DNA of 64,000 bases from Pseudobdellovibrionaceae bacterium (GTDB lineage: Bacteria > Bdellovibrionota > Bdellovibrionia > Bdellovibrionales > UBA1609): assembly GCA_015163855.1 (NCBI GenBank), contig JAAOIK010000010.1:1-64000 (forward strand), read 5' to 3'. Below, piece by piece: positions 25,778 through 32,938 of this stretch. Position 1 is the first letter of the stretch. The number at the start of each line of letters is the position of its first letter. Below the pieces are notes generated by a model. That model made no database searches, had not been told where the DNA came from, and worked only from the letters and a program-made list of their open reading frames with translations. A program made the position numbers and the translations under genes.

Positions 25778-26155
25778 ATGAATGTAACTAGCTTTGATGC
25801 CACTACCGTTATTTCATGGATTGCAATAGTAATTCTTTCTTGTAGCTATTGGTTTCAAATATGGAAAATCCACATACATAAAGAAGTAAGAGATTTATCC
25901 ATGGTGTATCACATATTACTGGCCGTGGGGTTTGGGGTACTAACTTATACTGCTTGGAAAGAAGACTCTACCATATTTTTAGTAAAGCAAATTGCAACCA
26001 CTATCCCTGTACTTGTTATTATTGGACAAATTTTAGTTCACAAAAAAGATCACTGGCATGATGATAGTGATGAGTTTTGCGTTCAATGCTCTAGCGAAAT
26101 TGAACAAGATTGGAAATTTTGCCCCTACTGTGGACATGCAGGTACCTCGGCTTAA
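25778..26155 (+). CDS. PQ-loop (SemiSWEET-like) membrane protein with zinc ribbon
   Basis: 125 aa. Residues ~8-95 form three helices of the PQ-loop/SemiSWEET type: a first helix with SYWFQIWKI (FQ in place of PQ), then HKEVRDLSMVYHILLAVGFGVLTYTAW, then a third helix. Members are usually sugar or small-molecule transporters that work as dimers. The tail has a C4 zinc ribbon, Cys101-x2-Cys104-x10-Cys115-x2-Cys118 (CVQC...CPYC). The fusion is unusual. A perfect -10 box TATAAT (25768-25773) ends 4 nt before the ATG and no Shine-Dalgarno sequence is present, so the mRNA may be leaderless. Its stop overlaps the hbd stop by 4 bp. Confidence 0.7.
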   Translation: MNVTSFDATTVISWIAIVILSCSYWFQIWKIHIHKEVRDLSMVYHILLAVGFGVLTYTAWKEDSTIFLVKQIATTIPVLVIIGQILVHKKDHWHDDSDEFCVQCSSEIEQDWKFCPYCGHAGTSA

Positions 26156-26994
26156 TAAGAATAAAAGCCTTTTCCTGACTTTCTTCCTAACCAACCCGCC
26201 TCCACATACTTTACTAATAAGGGACAAGGAGTATATTTTCCTCCCCCTAAACCTGTGTCTAAAACTTCCATAATCGCCAAGCAGGTATCTAACCCAATAA
26301 AATCGGCTAAAGCCAACGGCCCCATGGGTTGATTCGTTCCTAATTTCATTCCTAAATCAATATCTTCCACGCTAGCCACCCCTTCGTGAAGGACAAAAAC
26401 GGCTTCGTTAATCATTGGCATTAAAATGCGATTGATAATAAACCCTGGCATGTCTTTGCTTGATTTTACAAAAACTTTTTCTAAGCTTTCTGCTAGTTGC
26501 TTTACTTTTAAAAAAGTGTCTTGAGAGGTTTGCAAGGCTTTAATGCCCTCTACCAACTTCATAATGGGAACGGGGTTCATAAAATGCATACCCATAACTT
26601 TGTCTGGTCTATTGGTATGCCCTGCAATTTTAGTAATAGAAATAGAAGAAGTGTTAGAGCATAAAATGGCTTCTGGTTTACAAATAGCATCTAGCTCTTT
26701 AAAAATTTTTAATTTTAAAGCAATGTTTTCGCTAACGGCTTCGATAACAAAATCGCTATTTTTTGCTGATTTTAAATCTTGCGCACAAGTGATTAAAGAC
26801 AAAATATTTTCTTTCTCTTTTAAAGAAATTTTTTCTTTTTTAATTAACCGGTCACAGCTAGTGGAAATACTATTTACTGCTGTCTCTAAAATTTTAGAAC
26901 TTTGGTCTATTAAAGTAACGCTGTGATTTTTTTGTGCTAAAACTTGAGCAATGCCCGAGCCCATTTGCCCAGCGCCAATAATAGAAATATTCAT
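26152..26994 (-). CDS. hbd: 3-hydroxybutyryl-CoA dehydrogenase
   Basis: 280 aa, the typical size of the short Hbd/PaaH form. It reversibly oxidises L-3-hydroxyacyl-CoA to 3-oxoacyl-CoA with NAD. Rossmann motif GAGQMGSGIAQ (residues 7-17), acidic NAD-binding residue in VTLIDQS, catalytic His in MGMHFMNPVP, and the partner Glu region FVKSSKDMPGFIINRIL are all present. The C-terminal domain contains DLGMKLGTNQPMGPLALADFIGLD. AAAGGG precedes the ATG. No thiolase or crotonase is adjacent. It converges on the PQ-loop gene with a shared TTAA stop. Confidence 0.93.
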   Translation of the reverse strand: MNISIIGAGQMGSGIAQVLAQKNHSVTLIDQSSKILETAVNSISTSCDRLIKKEKISLKEKENILSLITCAQDLKSAKNSDFVIEAVSENIALKLKIFKELDAICKPEAILCSNTSSISITKIAGHTNRPDKVMGMHFMNPVPIMKLVEGIKALQTSQDTFLKVKQLAESLEKVFVKSSKDMPGFIINRILMPMINEAVFVLHEGVASVEDIDLGMKLGTNQPMGPLALADFIGLDTCLAIMEVLDTGLGGGKYTPCPLLVKYVEAGWLGRKSGKGFYSY

Positions 26995-27009
26995 AACGAC
27001 CCTTTTCTA

Positions 27010-27594
27010 CTAGTTAGTGCATCTTGAAAATAAATCTTCATAAGGTATTATAAAATCTCCTAATGGCTTATAAAGCCCATTTTTAGTTTCAAAATTTATA
27101 ATCCCGCCTAGCCCCCTTCCATTATTCCAGTTCCCAGACTGTCCGCTGATAATAATCGTACCAAAGTTATCTTGCAAATAGGCTGCAAAGCGCCTAACAC
27201 AGCCATTATTATCTAGTTCTACATAAGGCCTACCGTACTTTCTTAGAGTGCTGCCCGGATTATAGTGCCTAAAAGTAGGGGCAAATACGCCTCTTTCGGT
27301 AGTTTGAAACTGGTCCTCGAATGCAATTTGAAGGGACCCTCCTGTAATATTACGACCAGAGTAACTTAGGCTTCCCTTAAAAAATATATCCGTAAGATTA
27401 TTACCCGGATTTCTTGGACCTGCTGGCCATAAAAAATCTATCGCAGAAGATCGTGAATAACTAACCCTGCCAGGAAAGGAAGATAAATCTACAGAAGATC
27501 GTTTTCCACGCTCGCCAAAAGAACCTCCACCAGAACCACCTCCACAAGATAATTGTGTCATTGCAATAATAGTTAAAAATATATATTTTATCAT
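27010..27594 (-). CDS. Small lipoprotein of unknown function
   Basis: 194 aa. The lipoprotein signal ends at LSC (Cys17), followed by a Gly/Ser-rich linker GGGSGGGSFG (residues 18-27). The rest is rich in Ser, Gly, Asn and Arg with many short beta-strand-like segments (SGRNITGGSLQIAFED, TFRHYNPGSTLRKYGR). No enzyme motif was seen. A good Shine-Dalgarno sequence precedes the ATG. The gene lies 15 bp after hbd on the same strand, so it may be in one unit with it. Confidence 0.6.
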   Translation of the reverse strand: MIKYIFLTIIAMTQLSCGGGSGGGSFGERGKRSSVDLSSFPGRVSYSRSSAIDFLWPAGPRNPGNNLTDIFFKGSLSYSGRNITGGSLQIAFEDQFQTTERGVFAPTFRHYNPGSTLRKYGRPYVELDNNGCVRRFAAYLQDNFGTIIISGQSGNWNNGRGLGGIINFETKNGLYKPLGDFIIPYEDLFSRCTN

Positions 27595-27696
27595 AAGTGT
27601 CTCCTTTAAATTATAAAACTATATTAAGGAGAAAGCTCGTTAAAAGCAAAACTTTTTTCTTCCCATAAGACAAAAGAAGTTCTAAACTAAAAAAGC

Positions 27697-28113
27697 ATGG
27701 CAAAAAAATTAAAACACCAAGAAGCAGCTATCGATGGAGATGCTTTGTTTCAAGACCTTCCCCTTGCTGTGGGCTTGTATGATGCCATGTTAAGCCTTAG
27801 AACTAGCGAAGACATTTCGCCCTCACAATTTCAAGACTACTCCAAATACAGAGAAGCCAGCATAGAAGAGCCCACAGAAGTTTGGCGCTCTATGAGTGGC
27901 GAACAAGACATTTTAGTTAGCTTTATTAAAGATTACTCCCTAGACAGTGTGGAGAAAAAATTTTGGTATATCGCGGTAACCTTAGAAGACTCGCAAGCTC
28001 AATCACACACTTTGTTGCTTTCTTTTCCCACTCGAGACCAAAATCTAGTACAGCGATACCAAAATGGTGAGCAAATTAATGTGGAAGAAATAGAACGAGA
28101 AGACAGTCATTAA
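27697..28113 (+). CDS. Conserved-looking cytoplasmic protein of unknown function
   Basis: 138 aa, acidic, no signal or membrane helix. The central region VWRSMSGEQDILVSFIKDY...KFWYIAVTLEDSQAQSHTLLLSFPTRDQNLVQRYQNG has a compact alpha-beta pattern. I do not recognise it. The gene is single and flanked by an inverted repeat after its stop. It has no clear Shine-Dalgarno sequence. Confidence 0.55.
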   Translation: MAKKLKHQEAAIDGDALFQDLPLAVGLYDAMLSLRTSEDISPSQFQDYSKYREASIEEPTEVWRSMSGEQDILVSFIKDYSLDSVEKKFWYIAVTLEDSQAQSHTLLLSFPTRDQNLVQRYQNGEQINVEEIEREDSH

Positions 28114-28133
28114 CAACAAAACTCTGTTGTTAA
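28110..28133. terminator. Inverted repeat between convergent genes
   Basis: TTAACAACA (28110-28118) and TGTTGTTAA (28125-28133), a perfect 9-bp stem. It covers the plus-strand stop and lies 4 bp from the minus-strand stop. Neither side has an immediate T-tract, although TTTTTTT occurs 12 bp later on the plus side. A weak bidirectional terminator is likely. Confidence 0.45.
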
Positions 28134-28137
28134 ACTA

Positions 28138-28401
28138 TTAATATTTTTTTGTTAAAGTTAGTAATTCGTCTGCTAAAAAGCTGACTTGCGATTGCGCCGT
28201 TTTTAACTGAACCAAAGAGTTTTGCAATGTAAAAAGTAATTCGTCCACAGAGCAGGCATGAAGGTTAATGGGCTTGGATGCAAAGTCTAAACTTGGCTTG
28301 CGCGCTGAAGAAATGCTTAAAAATTTTTCTTCTTCAGAAAAATTTAAAACCCTTTCTTGTGATACTACTAACGACAACTTAGACACTATAACTCCTAGCA
28401 A
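28138..28401 (-). CDS. Small protein of unknown function
   Basis: 87 aa. Moderately charged, with a helical C-terminal half showing heptad-like hydrophobic spacing (VDELLFTLQNSLVQLKTAQSQVSFLADELLTLTKKY), which suggests a short coiled coil. No signal or catalytic motif. It stands between a convergent gene and the protease gene 85 bp upstream. Not recognised. Confidence 0.5.
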   Translation of the reverse strand: MLGVIVSKLSLVVSQERVLNFSEEEKFLSISSARKPSLDFASKPINLHACSVDELLFTLQNSLVQLKTAQSQVSFLADELLTLTKKY

Positions 28402-28486
28402 GCCTAGCTTAGTATTAATTATAAGATTATAAAACTTAAATAATCTTACAATTTATATATCAAGTTTTGTGCCAAAAAAGTGTCTC

Positions 28487-29131
28487 TTATTTGTACTCAC
28501 AGTCTAAAGAGGCCTTATCTATACTAGACAGTTGGCGTCTTTGTGGCTGGGCGCCATAGGGTAAAACGGGGTTCATCACGCTTTCAGGGTCTTCTTTTAT
28601 GTGTTTTAAGCCCACAACATGTAATAACTCGTGAATATATAAAGACTTTAAATCCACACCCGATGGTTTAGCCACTTTTAAAAAAAAGTCATAAGCCGAG
28701 GCATTAATTATAACATCTGCCTCTATAATCGATGCCCCTCTCCAGCGAGTACGAGTTATAGCTTGTTTACTATGAAATTGTTTAGGCCATGTAGTGCTAA
28801 TCCAATAAATACCAGACTTTCCATCTTGTTCTATGGTTGCACTATTTCCCCAGGCTTTTTGCCATTTTAAAGAGGGCGTAACTCCCATTACTATATTAAA
28901 AAATATTTTATTGTGCTGTTTATGAATAGCGTCTACTGCCTCGGTTACAGCCTTTCGCTGCAGTTCATTAGTCCCGTCATCCATAAACAAGTTTATAGGC
29001 AAGTTATTCCATGCCACTCGCTGCCCTTTGTATTGAGAAAAGTTACAACCTTCTTCGGGGGACAAAAATATTCCCTCTAAACAAGAGCTTAAAAAGAAGC
29101 TGCATACTAATAGTATTAAAGGTGTTTTCAT
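28487..29131 (-). CDS. Matrixin-like zinc metalloprotease lipoprotein
   Basis: 214 aa from the ATG at 29131, chosen because the lipoprotein signal MKTPLILLVCSFFLSSC starts there; the longer frame would begin with a GTG 39 nt earlier. The zinc motif is HELLHVVGLKH (HExxHxxGxxH, metzincin) followed by the Met-turn SVMNP. The upstream region (NLPINLFMDDGTNELQRKAVTEAVDAI) resembles the strand and helix before the active site of matrixins. The protein is therefore a lipidated surface or periplasmic endopeptidase of metzincin type; substrate unknown. Confidence 0.8.
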   Translation of the reverse strand: MKTPLILLVCSFFLSSCLEGIFLSPEEGCNFSQYKGQRVAWNNLPINLFMDDGTNELQRKAVTEAVDAIHKQHNKIFFNIVMGVTPSLKWQKAWGNSATIEQDGKSGIYWISTTWPKQFHSKQAITRTRWRGASIIEADVIINASAYDFFLKVAKPSGVDLKSLYIHELLHVVGLKHIKEDPESVMNPVLPYGAQPQRRQLSSIDKASLDCEYK

Positions 29132-29289
29132 ACTAACCAGGTCATCGGCTACAATTAAAAAAATAGACACTAGCCTTAGTCATGTTTTTTTGAAATTTCT
29201 GTATAACAATTATACACCTGCCTGTTGTTAAAATATTTTACATAGTTCTTTGTATTGTTTTGAAACTAAAGCTTAAGAGAGAGGCCTAA

Positions 29290-29832
29290 ATGTCGATAGC
29301 TTTCATAGGAACAATAAGGAAACAGTATATGAAAGCACAAACATTCAGCCTAGAAAATAAAAGTACGCTACTCAGTTTTATTAATAAGGCGTCAGGCTTA
29401 CAAATAAAGAAAAGTACTAACGATTATATTATAATAGAGCAGTTAGAGGACAAAAGCTTTTTAAAAATTTTTTTCCATCACATTGACTATATTTCTTTTT
29501 CTAAAGATGCACGAAAAGAAAGTTATATCCAATTAAACTTTATTAACAATACTAAATGTATATTAACTAGTGATTTAATTGGCTTCTCTCCAGTAAAAAG
29601 TTTATTACTAAATAAAAACTCCTTGCCAGAAGTGGTGTCGAGCATAGATTTATTAAACATCCTTGAAGCCTTCGAAGCTAGTCTTCGCAATTCTGGAAAC
29701 TCGGAAGACTTTTTGTTTTTAAACCAAGTTTATAATGCGGTATTAAATGGCGGAAAAAAAGTAGGTATGGAGTGGAATTTTCACACACCTCACTTACATA
29801 GCTTGGGCCTTAGCTCGCAAACGCTAAACTAG
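29290..29832 (+). CDS. Protein of unknown function
   Basis: 180 aa, without signal peptide or membrane helix. The pattern is alternating alpha and beta (IIIEQLEDKSFLKIFFHHIDYISFSK; YIQLNFINNTKCILTSDLIGF). Two starts are possible: ATG 29290 (GAGAGG upstream) and ATG 29329, codon 14 (AAGGAAA upstream); the shorter form would give 167 aa. The stop is shared with mtaD on the opposite strand in a 4-bp CTAG. Not recognised. Confidence 0.5.
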   Translation: MSIAFIGTIRKQYMKAQTFSLENKSTLLSFINKASGLQIKKSTNDYIIIEQLEDKSFLKIFFHHIDYISFSKDARKESYIQLNFINNTKCILTSDLIGFSPVKSLLLNKNSLPEVVSSIDLLNILEAFEASLRNSGNSEDFLFLNQVYNAVLNGGKKVGMEWNFHTPHLHSLGLSSQTLN

Positions 29833-31199
29833 TTAATACTATTATGGGCCTGTTTAATTTTTAGCCGCATCTGTTCGGCTTGGTCCAAAATTTGGCTTAC
29901 ATTTACATTTAAAATATTGTTTTTAAATTTAATAACCTTTGCTCCACACATTACAAAATCCACCTCTAAGCCAGAGGCAGAATACACTAGGTGACTAATT
30001 AAATCTTCTAAAGGTCTTAGGTGAGGATAGTTAATATCTAAAGCAATAATGTCTGCAAACTTACCAGGCTCTAAACTTCCTAAATTATTTTCTTGCCCAA
30101 TGGCTTGGGCCGCGCCATAGGTCATCATATTTAGTAAGGCCTCTGAGCTTACACTTAAATTTTCTACATCTTGCAATTTGTGTAACTTAGCTGCAGTGTC
30201 CACCTCTCCCCACAGATTTAAGTTATTATTACTAGCTGCACCGTCAGTACCTAACCCCACAGCAATATTGGCTTCTAATAATTGTGCCAATGGCGCTCTT
30301 CCCGACCCCAACTTCATATTTGATTCGGGGTTATGCGATACTGCTGTTTTTGTATTTTTTAAAATTTGAATATCTTTTTCAGACAAATGCACACAGTGAA
30401 CAAATACCGCGTTTTTTCCAGTTAGACCTAAGTGATCTAGTCTCTCCACAGGAGTCTGTCCGTATTTTTTTTTAGACTCTGCAACTTCTTGCTCGGTTTC
30501 CGACACATGAATAAACACAGGCGTATTATGTAACTTAGAATAACCCGACACCTCTTCTAATAAATCATCACCACAAGTGTAGGGTGCATGAGGAGCTAAA
30601 CAAACAGTAATGCGGTTGTTGTTTTTATATATGTTTTGTAAACTCTCCACTCTTTCTACCCAACCTTCTCTTCCATCATTAATGGCTTCTCCTAAAAAAG
30701 CGCGCAAACCCATTTTGTCAAAAACTTTTGCCGCTTCGCTTTGATGAAAGTACATATCGCAAGCGGTGGTTGTTCCATTTTGAATTAATTCTAACAAAGC
30801 CAACTCTACTCCAAGGTTTACAAAGGGAGGGTCGACCATTTTTTCTTCTAAAGGTAAAATATTTTTAAACAACCAATCTTGAAAAGAAAGATCGTTAGCT
30901 AAGCCTCTAAATAAAGACATAGCTAAATGCGTATGGGTGTTAATTAAGCCTGGCATTACCACATGGTGGTTTAAATAAATAACACTTTTTTCTAAAAAAT
31001 CTTTTTTGCTTTTAATAGTTTCAAATTCTTTTAAAGAATAAATGGCTTTAATTTTTTCTTGAGCCACTTCAATAACTTTATCTCGTTCGATAAAAGCTTT
31101 ACCCTGCTTCATAGATAAAAACCTAGAGCAGACTAAATACTTTACTAAAGAAAAATCTTTTTCCTTTGAATGAACAACTGAATGAACAACGCTAGACAT
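29829..31199 (-). CDS. mtaD: 5-methylthioadenosine/S-adenosylhomocysteine deaminase
   Basis: 456 aa amidohydrolase. Family members deaminate methylthioadenosine, S-adenosylhomocysteine or adenosine at C6. Motifs: PGLINTHTHLAMSLFRGLANDL (metal His pair, residues ~83-105), HVSETEQEV (metal His with the following Glu), and the metal Asp in GLGTDGAASNNNLNLWGE. Length is normal. The start is supported by GGGGAAG. Codons 4-11 contain a 12-bp tandem duplication (31167-31190) that encodes VHSVVHS. A purine nucleoside phosphorylase lies 30 bp upstream on the same strand, giving a deaminate-then-phosphorolyse pair. Confidence 0.88.
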   Translation of the reverse strand: MSSVVHSVVHSKEKDFSLVKYLVCSRFLSMKQGKAFIERDKVIEVAQEKIKAIYSLKEFETIKSKKDFLEKSVIYLNHHVVMPGLINTHTHLAMSLFRGLANDLSFQDWLFKNILPLEEKMVDPPFVNLGVELALLELIQNGTTTACDMYFHQSEAAKVFDKMGLRAFLGEAINDGREGWVERVESLQNIYKNNNRITVCLAPHAPYTCGDDLLEEVSGYSKLHNTPVFIHVSETEQEVAESKKKYGQTPVERLDHLGLTGKNAVFVHCVHLSEKDIQILKNTKTAVSHNPESNMKLGSGRAPLAQLLEANIAVGLGTDGAASNNNLNLWGEVDTAAKLHKLQDVENLSVSSEALLNMMTYGAAQAIGQENNLGSLEPGKFADIIALDINYPHLRPLEDLISHLVYSASGLEVDFVMCGAKVIKFKNNILNVNVSQILDQAEQMRLKIKQAHNSIN

Positions 31200-31229
31200 A
31201 AAGCTTCCCCATACAACTATTAAAGTCGG

Positions 31230-32078
31230 TTACACTAAGTTTACTAATGCATTTAAAATTTTATGTGCCGATTGCTTAGAGGCTTCTATTACTAAATTAT
31301 GCTCTAAAGCTTTTTGGTCTCCTAAACCACAAGCCATATTGCTAATTAAGGATACCCCCGCCACAGTAGCCCCTAAATGATTTAGGGCTATGCTTTCCCA
31401 AACGGTAGACATTCCCACAGCTTGCAAATTCCAAGAGGCAAACAGCCTCACTTCTGCAGGAGTTTCAAAACTTGGTCCGCTTAGGCCTAAATACACCCCT
31501 TCATTAACCTCTAAGTCTTCTTTTTTAAGAGAATTTTTTACGGCTTTTGTAAGAGCTTTGTCATAACAAGAACTTAAATCTAAAAATCGAGGGCCTAAGG
31601 CTACATTGTTTTCATCTGTTGGGTTAGGGCCGTGCAAAGGGTTTTTTCCTGTTAAATTAACATGGTCATTTATTACCATTACCGATCCTACAGAAAATTT
31701 TTCTGTTAAACCGCCAGCCGCATTAGTTAAAATAAACTTTTTTGTTCCTGCCATTGCTGGCTCGGTAACGGTTTTAACCACTAGCTTAGAGTCTAAACCT
31801 TCATAGCCATGCAACCTTCCCACTTGTATGCAAATAGTCGCTTTGGTTTTTTGATTTTCAAAATAATAATAAGCTCCGCCATGCCCCTCCACAGAAGTAG
31901 CACATAAACCAGGAACTTCTGCAAAGTTTAGTACCAGCTTTTCTTTCCACACCTCAGAAAAACGCTGATCTTGCTTTAAGCTATTAAGGGCTTGCCCATA
32001 ACCTGAGCCCAAAACAAAATGAACTTCTGGAATATTAATATTGGCTTTTTTATACTCTGATTTTAAAAATGCACTCAT
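31230..32078 (-). CDS. Purine nucleoside phosphorylase (trimeric PNP type)
   Basis: 282 aa, the size and type of trimeric PNP/MTAP. It splits purine nucleosides with phosphate into base and ribose-1-phosphate. Features: GSGYGQAL (phosphate loop, residues ~24-31), GHGG and RLHGYEG (phosphate-site His and Arg), TNAAGGL, NDHVNLTG, GPSFETPAEVRLF (base-site Glu), VGMSTV, and SLISNMACG, with Asn in the position that favours 6-oxopurines (inosine/guanosine) over adenosine. This suits the product of the adjacent deaminase. Shares a unit with mtaD. No clear Shine-Dalgarno sequence. Confidence 0.88.
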   Translation of the reverse strand: MSAFLKSEYKKANINIPEVHFVLGSGYGQALNSLKQDQRFSEVWKEKLVLNFAEVPGLCATSVEGHGGAYYYFENQKTKATICIQVGRLHGYEGLDSKLVVKTVTEPAMAGTKKFILTNAAGGLTEKFSVGSVMVINDHVNLTGKNPLHGPNPTDENNVALGPRFLDLSSCYDKALTKAVKNSLKKEDLEVNEGVYLGLSGPSFETPAEVRLFASWNLQAVGMSTVWESIALNHLGATVAGVSLISNMACGLGDQKALEHNLVIEASKQSAHKILNALVNLV

Positions 32079-32153
32079 AGCTAAAGCTTTTAGTACATTT
32101 TGTAGACTTAATCAACAAAAGAGAATTTTTTTTGTTGGCCTTCTTAAACTTTC

Positions 32154-32858
32154 TTAAAGATTTTTTTTAAATTCTAAAGACTGCAAGTTCCCTTGCCTGT
32201 CTACACTAACAATAGCCCTACCTACAGCCTCTTCCCCTTTAAACAAAATATAAACTTTTCCCTTTTTGTTAAATCGAGCCAGTTTTAAGGTTGTAAATTG
32301 TACTGCCCATAATCCTTTGTGCTTTTTTACAAATCGAGCTGCGCTAGCAATTTGGATAAACTTTCCATTAGAGGAAATCGCTTTAATAAATAAACCTTCT
32401 GTTTCTACAGTGTAACGGCCACGCAGGGATCCAAAAATAAAACCCTCTAACTGGCTTGGCTGCTTTGCCACACTGGCCACTCCTCGCTTTGATCCACTTA
32501 AATAGGCTTCCATGCTAGCTAAACTGCGACCAATGCTACTAGCCAAACCGCGGCCTTCCTTTTTAGAGTCGTTAGTAGATAACCATAGTGATTGCACTCC
32601 AACAGTTAGTACAATCATTCCCAATAAGGTAGAAATAACACGACCGCCTAAAACCGCTTTAAATTTTTGATCGGCGTCCAAAGCTTTTTTAATGCTGGTA
32701 GTTTTAGAACCCGGAAAGTTAACTATGTTTTTTACTTCTTTATTTTCTGCTTCTTTCGAAGTAGCGCTTGCTTTCGTTTTTGAAGAAGGTTCGCTAAAAG
32801 TGCTGTCTGTTTTTTTTATTTTTTCTGAAAAATTGATAATATTACTTTTGTTACTCAT
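32154..32858 (-). CDS. Membrane-anchored protein of unknown function
   Basis: 234 aa. A charged, Ser/Lys-rich cytoplasmic N-terminus (residues 1-72) precedes one transmembrane helix (VISTLLGMIVLTVGVQSLW, about 73-92). The remaining ~140 residues are outside and appear beta-rich (GLFIKAISSNGKFIQIASAARFV, KVYILFKGEEAVGRAIVSVDRQG). The topology resembles anti-sigma-factor or FecR-like proteins but no motif confirms this. Same strand as PNP and aconitase. Confidence 0.55.
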   Translation of the reverse strand: MSNKSNIINFSEKIKKTDSTFSEPSSKTKASATSKEAENKEVKNIVNFPGSKTTSIKKALDADQKFKAVLGGRVISTLLGMIVLTVGVQSLWLSTNDSKKEGRGLASSIGRSLASMEAYLSGSKRGVASVAKQPSQLEGFIFGSLRGRYTVETEGLFIKAISSNGKFIQIASAARFVKKHKGLWAVQFTTLKLARFNKKGKVYILFKGEEAVGRAIVSVDRQGNLQSLEFKKNL

Positions 32859-32938
32859 ACCAAGCTAACGGCACAAGTAAGCAAAAGCTAAATAATAATT
32901 TTACAGTTCTAGCCTATAGGCTATGCAAGGTTTTTTAA

